In this document: positions 35,871 to 44,636 of the stretch, piece by piece
How positions within the stretch are numbered: the stretch's first letter is position 1
Layout of the letters: the number at the start of each line of letters is the position of its first letter
Translations under genes and position numbers: made by a program
Assembly (NCBI RefSeq): GCF_011305995.1
Contig: NZ_CP049910.1
Coordinates: 496,001 to 560,000 of the forward strand
Reading direction: 5' to 3'
Source: Diaphorobacter sp. HDW4A
GTDB taxonomy: Bacteria > Pseudomonadota > Gammaproteobacteria > Burkholderiales > Burkholderiaceae_C
Length of the DNA stretch: 64,000 bases
The notes under the pieces: model-generated
Seen by the model: only the letters and a program-made list of their open reading frames with translations
Databases searched by the model: none
What the model was told of the DNA's origin: nothing

Positions 35871-36218
35871 TTAGATGACCGCGCCCATGATCGCGCCGGC
35901 GATCACGAGGCCCACGGCACCGAAGATGGCCAGCCCGACGTAGAACAAGACGGGACCGAAGTTGCGCAGCGCAGCCAGCGAGATCAGCGCGACGACGAAA
36001 CCGACGAAGCCGACCAGAGCCTTGATGCCGGGCCCGAGGGCCGAGATCTGCGTCAGCGCTGACGTGAGGGGGCCGGTGATGCCGGTGAAACCCACCAGGT
36101 CGAGGGCATAACTCGGGAAAGCCGCGAACAGCCCGAGCAGGCTGAGCGCAAGCAGCGTGAGGAAGGCGAGGGGACGGCGCACGTCCAGGCGGGACGGCGC
36201 AAGCGTTGCAGTGCTCAT
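35871..36218 (-). CDS. traA: conjugative pilin TraA (VirB2-like)
   Basis: 115 residues from ATG 36218 with GGAGGTCTTCC as a strong ribosome-binding site. A long leader peptide ends near FPSYALDLVG (about residue 38), leaving a mature pilin of about 77 residues with two hydrophobic helices (about 62-85 and 90-113) separated by a short charged loop (LRNFG). The high-strength ribosome-binding site and the long spacer upstream fit the need for abundant pilin. An S26 peptidase in the operon may process it. The upstream spacer contains a phased repeat array (36261-36333). Confidence 0.85.
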   Translation of the reverse strand: MSTATLAPSRLDVRRPLAFLTLLALSLLGLFAAFPSYALDLVGFTGITGPLTSALTQISALGPGIKALVGFVGFVVALISLAALRNFGPVLFYVGLAIFGAVGLVIAGAIMGAVI

Positions 36219-36260
36219 GGAAGACCTCCGTTGAAATGAGCGTCGAGAGACGGGGCGCGG

Positions 36261-36333
36261 ACGGGTCGGAGCGGGTCGATGAGCGGGTTGCGAACGCGGG
36301 TCGAAGCGGGGGAAAAACGGGTGAGATGCGGGT
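36261..36333. repeat. phased RCGGGK repeat array upstream of traA
   Basis: Seven copies of (A/G)CGGG(T/G) start at 36261, 36271, 36283, 36296, 36306, 36317 and 36328, spaced 10-13 bp, close to one helical turn. On the transcribed minus strand they read as CCCGY repeats in C-rich, G-poor RNA. A looser set (37694, 37717, 37731, 37744, 37768) occurs upstream of the transglycosylase gene. They may be a regulator binding array or a Rho-utilisation-type RNA segment. Confidence 0.6.
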
Positions 36334-36369
36334 GGGGATGCAGGTCGTGACGAGGGCCGTGCCAGCCGC

Positions 36370-37065
36370 TCAAGGCGGGGACGCAGCAGGCTCCGCGACG
36401 ACCTCGACGCGCCGGTTGCGGGCGCGCCCGGCTGCCGTGTCGTTGGCAGCGGCGAAGCAGCACTTGCCCTGCGCCTGCACCGTGATGTCCGGCGCCAGCG
36501 CCGGGCGTGCGCGCAGAAGGTGATCGCGCACCGCTTCGGCACGCGCCTGAGCCAGCGCGTCGTTGACGGCGCCAGGGCCGATGTCGTCGGTGCGGCCGGC
36601 GATCGTGACGCGCGAATCGCCTGGCAGCGCGTCGATCACCCTCTGCATGACGGCCTGGGCGGTCGCGCCGAGCTGCGCGCTGCCGAAGGCGAACGGCACG
36701 CTCCAGCTCATTCGTTCCGCGGTGACAGGAGAGCCGATGCTGGTGCGGGGTGCTTCAGGGGCGGGTTCCACGGGCCTGACCGCCAGCGATGAAGGCGAAA
36801 CCTCTGGGGCTGCTGCCGACGGCACTTCGGGGGCCGGGGCGGCGCCGATGGTCTTGGGTGTGCGCAGGGGGCATTGCGGTGGAACGCACTGAACGAAGTC
36901 GGCCTGCGCGCCGTAGCCGATCTGCGCAAGCTGGGGGGCGGACGCAAGCGCGGTGGGGGCATGTGTCGCCCGTGCAACCGGATTCGCGCATGAGGACAGC
37001 ATGAGCGAGGTGGCCATGATCGGAAGCGACCAGAGCATGGAGACGGTGGCTTGACGGATCGTCAT
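36370..37065 (-). CDS. OmpA-family peptidoglycan-binding lipoprotein
   Basis: 231 residues. The lipobox LSSC (acylated Cys about residue 26) marks an outer-membrane lipoprotein. A Pro/Ala-rich linker leads to an OmpA C-terminal domain (about 118-225) with VPFAFGSAQL, ITIAGRTDD-like VTIAGRTDDIG, and the NDALAQARAEAVRDHL and RARNRRVEV motifs that bind peptidoglycan. It overlaps the transglycosylase stop by 4 nt. A wall-anchoring role for the transfer channel is likely. It lies just upstream of the pilin gene and its repeat array. Confidence 0.85.
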   Translation of the reverse strand: MTIRQATVSMLWSLPIMATSLMLSSCANPVARATHAPTALASAPQLAQIGYGAQADFVQCVPPQCPLRTPKTIGAAPAPEVPSAAAPEVSPSSLAVRPVEPAPEAPRTSIGSPVTAERMSWSVPFAFGSAQLGATAQAVMQRVIDALPGDSRVTIAGRTDDIGPGAVNDALAQARAEAVRDHLLRARPALAPDITVQAQGKCCFAAANDTAAGRARNRRVEVVAEPAASPP

Positions 37066-37607
37066 GGCGCCACCCGCACGGCTAGCAAGGGAATCGTCGG
37101 GCGTGCTGCTGGGCTTGCTTCATCCCGGCGAGGTGTGAGCGACCGGCGTGTTGCCGGCCTGTTGCCAGGCAACTGGCGGTACACCTTCCACGCGTAGCGC
37201 GCTCTGGCCTGCGTGCAGGCTTCTCCCTTCAGTTCGGTGCAGGCGGCGTTGTAGGCGCCGACGCTGTCCCAACTGAGACCTTTGCGAGCGAAGAGATCGG
37301 CCAGCAACCGTGCGCCGACATCGAGGTTCGTGCAGGGCTCGAACAGACGAGTTTCCGTGATGCCCTCGCGGGCCAACTGGGGCAGATGCCGGCTGTTGAT
37401 CTGCATGAGGCCGATGTCGACCGACCGCGTGCGTTGGAAGTGCGAACGGTTGACCGCCTTGGGATCCAGGCTCGACTCGACTTTCGCGACTGCATAGAGA
37501 AGATCTGCCGGAATGCCATGGCGTTGGGCGATGTCATTCCAGCAAGCGTGCGCGCTGGCGGACACGCCGCACAGCAGGCAAACGGCAACGAGCAGTTGGC
37601 GGGGCAT
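37062..37607 (-). CDS. lytic transglycosylase (SLT domain), conjugation-associated
   Basis: 181 residues with a signal peptide (about 1-21). The SLT fold is shown by LLYAVAKVESSLDPKAVN with the catalytic Glu near residue 44, DIGLMQINSRHL, and NLDVGARLLADLFARKGLSWDSVGAYNAAC. Enzymes of this type (VirB1, F Orf169) open peptidoglycan locally for the secretion channel. A Pro/Arg-rich tail follows the domain. The leader contains a perfect 8-bp hairpin (37633-37652). Confidence 0.92.
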   Translation of the reverse strand: MPRQLLVAVCLLCGVSASAHACWNDIAQRHGIPADLLYAVAKVESSLDPKAVNRSHFQRTRSVDIGLMQINSRHLPQLAREGITETRLFEPCTNLDVGARLLADLFARKGLSWDSVGAYNAACTELKGEACTQARARYAWKVYRQLPGNRPATRRSLTPRRDEASPAARPTIPLLAVRVAP

Positions 37608-37632
37608 GAATCACCTCTCGACAGCCAGACCA

Positions 37633-37652
37633 CCTTCCGCGATGGCGGAAGG
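37633..37652 (-). other. leader hairpin of the transglycosylase gene
   Basis: CCTTCCGC (37633-37640) pairs perfectly with GCGGAAGG (37645-37652) around GATG. The hairpin base is about 26 nt upstream of the start codon at 37607, with the ribosome-binding site GAGAGGTG between, the same geometry as the leaders of several accessory genes at 45-63 kb. Confidence 0.6.
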
Positions 37653-37790
37653 ACCAGGGAGTGGTAGGACCGGAAGGCCGGTCGGGGTAGGCAGCGGGTC
37701 GGCCTGCGTCGGGCAGGCGGGGTGATTCAGGCGGGTGGGGTATGCGGGTAAGTGCGCAGGTGAGCGAGCGGGTTGGGTCGCGACGTGGCG

Positions 37791-38285
37791 TCAGCCGCTC
37801 GCTTGCTGCAAACGGGGCTTGGCGCGTTCAGCCATGTTCATGCGGGCGTACTTGAGCACCAACGCGCCAGTGGGGTCGGCCTCGCTGCACAGCGCCACCG
37901 CGGCGGTGGTCAACTGGTCGAGCTGGAACTTGGGGTTGGGATGTTGATTGGCGGGCGAGCGTTGCACGTCTTGCAGCTGCTCGTATTGGGGGCGCCACAT
38001 GGCTTCGCGGCGCCGTGCCGTGGCGGGGTCGCGCAGCACGAGCTGGGTGCCGAGATAGGTGAACAGCGCGCGATAGCCTTCCGGGGGCGTCAGCACGGCC
38101 GTGACGCACGCACTGATCAGGTCGGGAAAGCGAAAGGTCGGCGCCTGGTTCAAGGGACTCTTGAGCACGCCGTACAGCCACGTGTGTTCCTCGATCCACA
38201 GGCGTGTCTCGACAGTCTCCGGTGTGCCCGAAGACGATTGACCGGCTTGCGCCTCGCTGGATTGGGTGTTCGTGACCGGTTGCAT
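37791..38285 (-). CDS. hypothetical protein, probable first gene of the pilus operon
   Basis: 164 residues from ATG 38285, chosen because GAGAGGTC lies 7-8 nt upstream; the frame stays open to 38429 but without a ribosome-binding site. No signal peptide or membrane segment, so cytoplasmic. Residues 25-75 contain LWIEEHTWLYGVLKSPLNQAP and FPDLISACVTAVL, with helical character, and the C-terminal half is rich in Gln/Arg. I do not recognise the family. As the first gene before the transglycosylase and pilus genes, it could be regulatory or an assembly factor, but there is no direct evidence. Confidence 0.6.
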   Translation of the reverse strand: MQPVTNTQSSEAQAGQSSSGTPETVETRLWIEEHTWLYGVLKSPLNQAPTFRFPDLISACVTAVLTPPEGYRALFTYLGTQLVLRDPATARRREAMWRPQYEQLQDVQRSPANQHPNPKFQLDQLTTAAVALCSEADPTGALVLKYARMNMAERAKPRLQQASG

Positions 38286-38507
38286 GCTGGTGACCTCTCG
38301 ATGTGGCATGGGGAGAAGCGTACCGATGCAGTTCCCTCGGGTCTCGGTCGAATTCGGGGGCTTTGACTGCGAATTCGTCACTGGACCTAATCTTGCGGCC
38401 CGGTGTGCTTGCGGCTGACGAGCGTCCAAGCATGATTGTCATTGCCTGCCAGACTTGGCAAGCTTGTCTCTCATGATTCTGAAATAGCTCAAACAGGGGA
38501 ATTGCTG

Positions 38508-39542
38508 TTGAACATGGAGCATTGCTTGCTCAGTCAAGCTCGAATTGAGGACGAGAACCTCCCCGTGGCCGTGCTTCAGGCGGACGCGTGGCCCCTATGG
38601 CGCCGATGGCTGCGCTGGCCTACGCCACTGTCCAGGTTTCGGGGGGAGCGATGGCGGAAGTTGGTTGAGGGCGTTCGTCGGCTGGAAGGGGAAATGGACC
38701 TGGTGTTCCCGCTGCGCCGCAGGGCAGGAATCTTCAAGGGATCCACCGTGATGTGGGACCACCTTGCGCAGACTTCACCCTCCATCGACAAATCAACGTA
38801 CGGAGGGTGGTGCTTCAAGGGAGTGCAGGGCAACCAGTCGCGTGTGACCAATCCGTGTGGCGCACTTGCCGAGACGATCCGGGTTCCCGATTTCGATTTC
38901 GACATCACCGAAGTTGAAGGGATATGCAACAGCCAATCGGAAGATCGGTCTTTCGATAGCGTTCAGGACTTCGGGCGCGACTATGCGGCGTATCTGAAAG
39001 TGTCGGCCGATGAAGCTGGCTTCGCGGTCATGACCCGGCATAGGGAGGTGCGTCTGATCCATTCGCCTGGCTCGGACACCCTCATGCTCCAGGCCTGGGA
39101 TGGTCGGCTGTTCGTCTGTAACGGCGGGGGCAGCCATCACTTGGCGGGTGCAGCCTACATCGCTCGCGAGATCGGCCGGGCCATGCCGTTGCGAGCGCAG
39201 CTCTCGCTGGATTGTCTGAATGCACCGGCATGGCGCTGGCTGTTGGAGCAGTTCTTCGTCTTGCAGGTGCCACGCAACCATCGTGTCCTGGCTGACGTGG
39301 CGATGCTGGCCGGTGCCGCCTACCTGATCGAACTACCTGTTTGGGTCAGCCAATCGTCGCTGCTGCTGATTCCTAGCCAGGCTCGGGTGAGCAGAGACAT
39401 CGTCGATATTCACCTGACGGCCGGGGTGAGGGAGGTCGCTGAAGACATCGCGGAGTTGCTCCGCTTGCAGGCGGAGACGGTGGTGGCCTTGGGACAGCGG
39501 TTTCCAGCTTTGCGCCCACAGCTCGACCGGATATTGCGCTGA
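38508..39542 (+). CDS. hypothetical protein on the opposite strand between the two transfer operons
   Basis: About 344 residues. The start is taken as TTG 38508 because AGGGGA lies 7 nt upstream; ATG 38514 is two codons later. A longer frame to 38436 lacks such a site. No signal peptide or clear membrane segment. Conserved-looking stretches include YGGWCFKGVQGNQSRVTNPC near 110 and a globular C-terminal half with WDGRLFVCNGGGSHHLAGAA and VPRNHRVLADVAMLAGAAYL. I do not recognise a family. It is the only plus-strand gene inside the transfer region and is divergent from the gene at 37791, so they may share a control region. Confidence 0.6.
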   Translation: MNMEHCLLSQARIEDENLPVAVLQADAWPLWRRWLRWPTPLSRFRGERWRKLVEGVRRLEGEMDLVFPLRRRAGIFKGSTVMWDHLAQTSPSIDKSTYGGWCFKGVQGNQSRVTNPCGALAETIRVPDFDFDITEVEGICNSQSEDRSFDSVQDFGRDYAAYLKVSADEAGFAVMTRHREVRLIHSPGSDTLMLQAWDGRLFVCNGGGSHHLAGAAYIAREIGRAMPLRAQLSLDCLNAPAWRWLLEQFFVLQVPRNHRVLADVAMLAGAAYLIELPVWVSQSSLLLIPSQARVSRDIVDIHLTAGVREVAEDIAELLRLQAETVVALGQRFPALRPQLDRILR

Positions 39543-39642
39543 TGTCGGGTTTCGATTTGAGTTCGTAGTCCGAGGGACGCATTCCGGGTGTCGGGGCAAG
39601 AGCAGCCGATGTTGCGCGCGGGATTGCTCGACTGCACCGCAC

Positions 39643-40266
39643 TCAACCTTGCCGGTGGAAGTTCGCGATGACGCGGCTCAGAAAGAGCGTGCCGACGACC
39701 GGCACGAGCGCCAACAGGGGCGGCGCGATGGTGAGCGGTACGAGGAAGGCCACGACGCTGCCACAGGCGAGCAGCACGAACGCGCTGGCATGCAGCGCAA
39801 ACCATTCCGGGTCATGCGGTTTGAATTCCTTGGAGCGCAGGATGCGGACGATCAGGCCGTCGATCACCAGTGCCAGGATCACGAACGCCTGTACGGGCAG
39901 CCATTCGACCAGCGCGGCCAGGCGAAAGGTGGCGAGCAACAGGAGGGCGTCGATCGAGCGGAAATAGGCGTTGCCGAAGAAGCGTTGGTTTACGCGCTCC
40001 ATTTCCTGGGTGACGGCTTCGGCCATGCGGTCGGTGTGTGGCGCCTGCGTGGCGTTCGGCACTGGACTGGCGCCGCTCAGAGCCTGGTTCATCGCCAGGG
40101 TGCGTTCCAGGATGCCTTCGGCCCGGGCCTCGCCCCAGAACGCCGTATTGAGCCCGTGTTCGTTGCGGATCTGGGCCATGAACCGCTCGGGCGGATTCGC
40201 GGCCGGCAGGTACAGCACGAAGATGAGCAGCAGGGTCAGCGCCGCGATCGAGATGACGCGGATCAT
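39643..40266 (-). CDS. DUF4400-type integrating-element membrane protein
   Basis: 207 residues overlapping the coupling-protein stop by 4 nt. Hydrophobic helices lie at about 4-24, 107-135, 160-180 and 180-200, and the hydrophilic middle contains ERVNQRFFGNAYFRSIDALLLLATFRLA. This pattern is typical of the DUF4400 membrane proteins encoded next to traD in SXT-, PFGI- and related elements. It is probably a partner of the coupling protein at the inner membrane. It is the last gene of the flhDC-like/relaxase operon. Confidence 0.75.
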   Translation of the reverse strand: MIRVISIAALTLLLIFVLYLPAANPPERFMAQIRNEHGLNTAFWGEARAEGILERTLAMNQALSGASPVPNATQAPHTDRMAEAVTQEMERVNQRFFGNAYFRSIDALLLLATFRLAALVEWLPVQAFVILALVIDGLIVRILRSKEFKPHDPEWFALHASAFVLLACGSVVAFLVPLTIAPPLLALVPVVGTLFLSRVIANFHRQG

Positions 40267-42170
40267 GCCGCCAGCCGCTGGAGCGGCTCCGGGAAGGGCG
40301 TTTCCGTGTCGAGGATCGGAAAGCGGCCCTTGATGATGCGCCCGCCCGAGACCGAGGCGAAGTACTGCAGGTTGGGCAGCTTGCCGAGCACGTCGGCCGG
40401 GATCATTTCCTCGAAGGTTTCGCTGATCTGCGCTGAGTAGTTGGCCGAGAAGTCACCGAGGTGCGCGTCGGCGCCGTGACCCATACCGACGCGCAGGGAA
40501 TGGATGGCCGTCTTGCCGAAGGTCTCGACGACGAAGTCCTGCGTCGGCCGGTCCTTCGAGCGCAGGGCGATGAGGTTGTTGAGGTTGCCGAGCGCCATGC
40601 GGGCAGCGTCTTCGCTGCCCAGACGCTTGGCCAGGTCGGCCAGCGTCTGCATGGCGCAGGTGGTGAAGATGCCACCCTCGGCCCCCTTGTTCAGGATCTC
40701 GATCAAGGGCTGGTTGATGACATTCGATACCTCGTCGACGAACAGCGAGATACGGCGGTAGCCGCCCAGGTTGTAGCGCATGCCGGCGCGTGCGGCGAGG
40801 TCGGCCAGCGCGAGGGCGCCGATGGCGGAGGCGACCGACGGATCAGGAAGAGAGTCCAGGCACATGTAGAGCACATGGCCGCCGCGCTCCAGCTTCTCGA
40901 AGTTCATGATCGGCCGCTTGTCGGCGGGGTCGAACGGATCCGGGCTCAGGCTGCGGCCCAGATCGCCCGAGGTCAGCATCGACAGGATCGGCAGGAGGTT
41001 CGCCGTGATCTTTTGGTAGTGCTCCCTGTTGTGCCTGAACACGCGCACCTGCGAGTCGATCACCTTGTTGCGCTGGCTCTGCGGCACGTGGTGCTCATAG
41101 AAGGCCACGAAGGCCATCAGGTCGGCGCTGGCCGCTTCGGACGGTCGCTTGATGTTGCCCTTGTGGGCCTCGTTGAGCAGACGCTTCATCTCCGGGTGCT
41201 CGCGCCAGCCGTCCCGGAACTCGGTCTCGTAGAAGCGGCGCAGCGACTGCTCCAGCACGGGCTCGATGCCCCCTTCGATGTAGCGGGTCAGCTTGGCCAG
41301 GCTCGGGCGCTCTTCGAGATCCACGAGGCCTTGGACGACGACGTTGACCGCATCCCAGGAGAAGGCGCCAAAAGCACCCGCGGTGTCCGGTGGCAGGATG
41401 GACTGCACACGTGACGCCAGCTCGGTGGGTTTTTGCCAATTGAAGGCAAAGTCCAATCGCACACCCGCTTCCGGAAAAGCCGGATGGAACTCCATGAAGG
41501 TGTCCGCATCGCGGTAGCGCTCGCAGGCCCGGATGGCCGCGCGTTTCAGGCGTCGGCTGTTCTTCGGATCGATGACGATGACGACATCGCCGCGACGGAT
41601 GGCCTGGGTGACCAGGTTCGACAGCGCGACGCCCTTGCCGGCCTGGGTGGTCCCGACCAACAGGGTGCCCCCCTCGAAGTTCTGCAAAGGCCGGTACAGC
41701 GCGCGCTCGCGCGGCTCGACGCCATGGATGTACGGCAGGCCGATCTCGGCGTCCGGCTGGGGCGTGACCTTGTACCCGAGGAGATTGAGCAGGGCTGGCG
41801 ATGCTGTGTAGCGGCGGTAATCGATCTTGGCGAGTTCGTACAGGCGCTGCGAATGCTGGGGCAGCCAATCGAAACCGAAGCCGAGGAAGACCTGCCCGGG
41901 ATCCCCGGTCAGCTTCTCCTGCTCGACCGGGCCGATGACCTGCATCGCCCGTCCGGTGAGCGCCGCGCGCAACACCATGATGTGCGCCGCTTGTGCCGCT
42001 CGCCACACCGCCATGGCGAGGCAGGTGAGCGCCAGGGGCATGGCCACTTGCGTTGGCACGTGCGAAAGCGCCGATGCAATGACCGTTGCCACCAGTGCCA
42101 CGAGCCAGGCTGAGCTTGCGTAGGCCTCATAGGCGCGGCGCCAGGGCATTTCATAGGCACGCGCCAGCAT
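40263..42170 (-). CDS. traD: type IV coupling protein TraD
   Basis: 635 residues. Two transmembrane helices near the N-terminus (about 20-60) precede a VirD4/TraD ATPase: Walker A LLVGTTQAGKGVALSN near residue 176, VVIVIDPKNSRRLKRA, Walker B ISLFVDEVSNVINQP near 477, and the GNLNNLIALRSKDRPTQDFV segment typical of SXT/TOL-type TraD. It docks the relaxosome to the T4SS. Only one base separates it from the relaxase gene, so the two are translationally linked. Confidence 0.93.
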   Translation of the reverse strand: MLARAYEMPWRRAYEAYASSAWLVALVATVIASALSHVPTQVAMPLALTCLAMAVWRAAQAAHIMVLRAALTGRAMQVIGPVEQEKLTGDPGQVFLGFGFDWLPQHSQRLYELAKIDYRRYTASPALLNLLGYKVTPQPDAEIGLPYIHGVEPRERALYRPLQNFEGGTLLVGTTQAGKGVALSNLVTQAIRRGDVVIVIDPKNSRRLKRAAIRACERYRDADTFMEFHPAFPEAGVRLDFAFNWQKPTELASRVQSILPPDTAGAFGAFSWDAVNVVVQGLVDLEERPSLAKLTRYIEGGIEPVLEQSLRRFYETEFRDGWREHPEMKRLLNEAHKGNIKRPSEAASADLMAFVAFYEHHVPQSQRNKVIDSQVRVFRHNREHYQKITANLLPILSMLTSGDLGRSLSPDPFDPADKRPIMNFEKLERGGHVLYMCLDSLPDPSVASAIGALALADLAARAGMRYNLGGYRRISLFVDEVSNVINQPLIEILNKGAEGGIFTTCAMQTLADLAKRLGSEDAARMALGNLNNLIALRSKDRPTQDFVVETFGKTAIHSLRVGMGHGADAHLGDFSANYSAQISETFEEMIPADVLGKLPNLQYFASVSGGRIIKGRFPILDTETPFPEPLQRLAA

Positions 42171-42171
42171 G

Positions 42172-43908
42172 TCACTGCGCTCCGCTTGCCGCAGCTTGCG
42201 GCATGCCCTGCACGTGCCGAGCCGCGAGCAGGATGCCGACGACTTCCTGGCCCTGGAACGAGCGGGTCAGGGGTGAGGCCGTGACGAGCATTCCCGCCTC
42301 GTTCATCGCACGTATGGCTGCGGGGGGCGTCAGCTTGCGCGTGGCCAGCGACGCGAGCGGAATGAACAGACCGTCTTGCGCCGGCAATGCGGCCCACCAT
42401 CCTTCCTCTGCGCCGCCGAGCGTGGCGACGATGTCCTGCAGCGCATCGCGGACGGTCAAGGGCAGGCGCAATGGGGCGAGCAGCTTGGGGGATTCGGGGG
42501 GCGCGGCCGGTGCGGGGGGATCCGAGGGCGTCGGGTCGCTGGTTGCTGGGGAGGTGCCCTGGTCGGACGGAGCCGAGAGCGGCGCAGCGCTGAGCGGCAG
42601 TTGCTCTGGCGGCGGTTCGGCGGCTTGTGTCTCTGCCGTGTCGGAGGGGGCCGTGCGGATGCGGCGTCGGGCCGCCGTTGGGGAAACCTGCGGGGCGCTT
42701 GCGGTCGAGGTGGGCGATGCCGATGGCCCGGCGGGAGGCGGCGGCGTCAGCAGTGACAGCGACAAGGCCTCGGGCAGCTTGTCCAACTCGGCGTACAGGA
42801 TGCCGGGTGCGCTGAGTTTGACGGCTTCGAGCGCCGTCTTGCCGGTCGGCGGATGAATGAGCCAGGTTGCCTTGCCGCCCTCTTGCGCCGAGAGCACCCC
42901 GGCGGTCAGCAGCACCTCGAGGATGGTTTCCGGGGCTTTCGGGATGCCGGGCAGTTGGTCGGCCTCCAGGAGCTTGCGGACGTCGTCCGCGGCACTGGGC
43001 CAGACGATGAACATCCCGTCGCTGCCGTACCAGACCCGCGACTTGTCCGCGTTCGGTGTCCAGCTCGCGTTGGCCACGACGAGGCGGCGCAGCGCATCGA
43101 CGAGGTAGCGTTCGAGATGGGAGCCAAGCAGAGGCTTGCCGTAGCGTTCCGCGCTGGCTAGCAGGAAGCGGTCGATGACGAGGGCCAGTGCGCGCCGGAC
43201 AAGCGTCTCCAGGACGTTGTGATCCCGGTAGATCGGGAGGCCGGCGATCGTGGCGAGCAGGTGCGGCACGATCTGCGTGTTGCCGTTGGCGAGGTCTTGC
43301 AGTACGTCGGCGGCGACGACGTGGGGCAGCGCGAACAGACCGAGCGATCGGCTTTCGAGGGCACCCGGGCGCCATTTGATGAAGTAGCGTGTGACCTGGT
43401 GCGTGTTGAGCCAGTCGGTCAGAGGGCCGAGGTAGGGCGACCATTCGTTGCCCGCCTCGTCCGTGACGATGAGGTGGCTGAGCGGCCGATGCAATTCGCA
43501 GCACAAGCCGGCGATGAAGGTGGCCTGACGCCAGCGCGGTTCCAGGTTGCGCCGCTCGGTGATGGTGGCGCGTCCTGAGAAGATGTGGGCATCGGTGCCT
43601 TGGAGCGCATAGAACGCGGTTTCCAGACCGATGCGCAGCAGGCCGCCAGGCTCGTGGAAGTAGTTGTCGGCGGTGCAGGGCAACAGATGCACGAAGGCTG
43701 CATAGCGCTGCAACAGCGGCCGCACCGACTGCTCGAAGCTGGCACGATCCATCCCGAAGCACAGCTTGATCCGGTCGATCAATTCCCGATGCGCGTCGAG
43801 CAGCGCATCGACCTCGAACACGGGAATGCCGGGATCGACGGAGGGATAGCGGAATTCTGCGAGGCTCGCTCCATATCCGGAGGGCGGGCTGGTCGAATCG
43901 GCGGACAT
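42172..43908 (-). CDS. traI: TraI_2-type (MOBH) relaxase
   Basis: 578 residues. The TraI_2 domain occupies about 20-320, with LLPCTADNYFHEPGGLLRIGLETA (the HxxPGGLL metal-site motif, His about 85), FIAGLCCELHRPLSHLIVTD and GNEWSPYLGPLTDWL. A Pro/Ser-rich linker (about 370-480) leads to a C-terminal TraI_2_C-like domain with LRLPLTVRDALQDIVATLGG. MOBH enzymes nick oriT and carry the strand into the recipient. The second metal-binding pair expected as HD is not seen at the GLCCELHRP position, an apparent substitution. It lies 80 nt after the flhC-like gene and is followed by traD. Confidence 0.85.
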   Translation of the reverse strand: MSADSTSPPSGYGASLAEFRYPSVDPGIPVFEVDALLDAHRELIDRIKLCFGMDRASFEQSVRPLLQRYAAFVHLLPCTADNYFHEPGGLLRIGLETAFYALQGTDAHIFSGRATITERRNLEPRWRQATFIAGLCCELHRPLSHLIVTDEAGNEWSPYLGPLTDWLNTHQVTRYFIKWRPGALESRSLGLFALPHVVAADVLQDLANGNTQIVPHLLATIAGLPIYRDHNVLETLVRRALALVIDRFLLASAERYGKPLLGSHLERYLVDALRRLVVANASWTPNADKSRVWYGSDGMFIVWPSAADDVRKLLEADQLPGIPKAPETILEVLLTAGVLSAQEGGKATWLIHPPTGKTALEAVKLSAPGILYAELDKLPEALSLSLLTPPPPAGPSASPTSTASAPQVSPTAARRRIRTAPSDTAETQAAEPPPEQLPLSAAPLSAPSDQGTSPATSDPTPSDPPAPAAPPESPKLLAPLRLPLTVRDALQDIVATLGGAEEGWWAALPAQDGLFIPLASLATRKLTPPAAIRAMNEAGMLVTASPLTRSFQGQEVVGILLAARHVQGMPQAAASGAQ

Positions 43909-43988
43909 CGGGTTGGGCTCGGACGCGACATGGGATGGCCCATCGTGCGGCGCGCGGCCTCAACTGCCCACTGGGAAATGACGCCGGA

Positions 43989-44636
43989 TCAGGCCGAATT
44001 CGCGTTTGGCTGCTCGCCCCGGGGCTCGAACCAGAGCGAGCGGATCCACAGCATCTGGGCGACGCGTGGCGTGGGTCGCACGGGATAGCTCGCCTGGATG
44101 CGCGGATCCTTCGTGTAGCGCTTGAGCAGCTTGCAGAAGGGGCATTCGTGGTTGGTCATCGGCGCGAGGCTGAGGCTGGTCAGGTATTCGCTCCGGCATT
44201 CGGGGCAGGTGAACACCGAGAAGCTGCGGCCCGTGACGAACCAGCGGCCCGTGGTGTGGGCGACGAGATCGAAGGCGCGATCGAAGGTGATGCGCGGCGC
44301 CGTCTTGCAAGCGGCGGCATAGTGGCGGTAGGCGCCGATGAGGGCGTTGGGGGGATCGATGCCGCGTGCGGCCAGGCGCCTGAAGAGCACCACGACGATG
44401 GAGGCTTCGGTGCGGCACAGCAGATTGGCGGTGTGGTACCACTCGCGAGAGTCCGGGTGGCGCCCGCGGCGGGGGCCGCTCAAGGGGTGGCGGAAGAGGT
44501 GTTGCAACTGGCTGGGCGAGAGGCCCGTCAGCAACTGCATGGTGCGGATCCGGGCGCCGAGTTCTGCGCATTCGGTGGCCAGAGCGAGCGCGCGAATGTG
44601 CCGCTGTGCGTGGAGCAGATTGCGCTCGTGGTTCAT
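43989..44636 (-). CDS. FlhC-like transcriptional activator (SetC/AcaC type)
   Basis: 215 residues from ATG 44636, overlapping the preceding gene by 4 nt (ATGA). Alignment by eye to E. coli FlhC is good: IRALALATECAELGARIRTM corresponds to the first helix, TGLSPSQLQHLF to NLSRGRLIKLY, and DSREWYHT to STDWFMTW. The zinc-binding CPEC...CPFC pairs lie near residues 150 and 172. FlhC acts as a heteromer with FlhD. Mobile-element versions (SetCD of SXT, AcaCD of IncA/C) activate transfer genes. The relaxase operon follows 80 nt downstream. Confidence 0.85.
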   Translation of the reverse strand: MNHERNLLHAQRHIRALALATECAELGARIRTMQLLTGLSPSQLQHLFRHPLSGPRRGRHPDSREWYHTANLLCRTEASIVVVLFRRLAARGIDPPNALIGAYRHYAAACKTAPRITFDRAFDLVAHTTGRWFVTGRSFSVFTCPECRSEYLTSLSLAPMTNHECPFCKLLKRYTKDPRIQASYPVRPTPRVAQMLWIRSLWFEPRGEQPNANSA

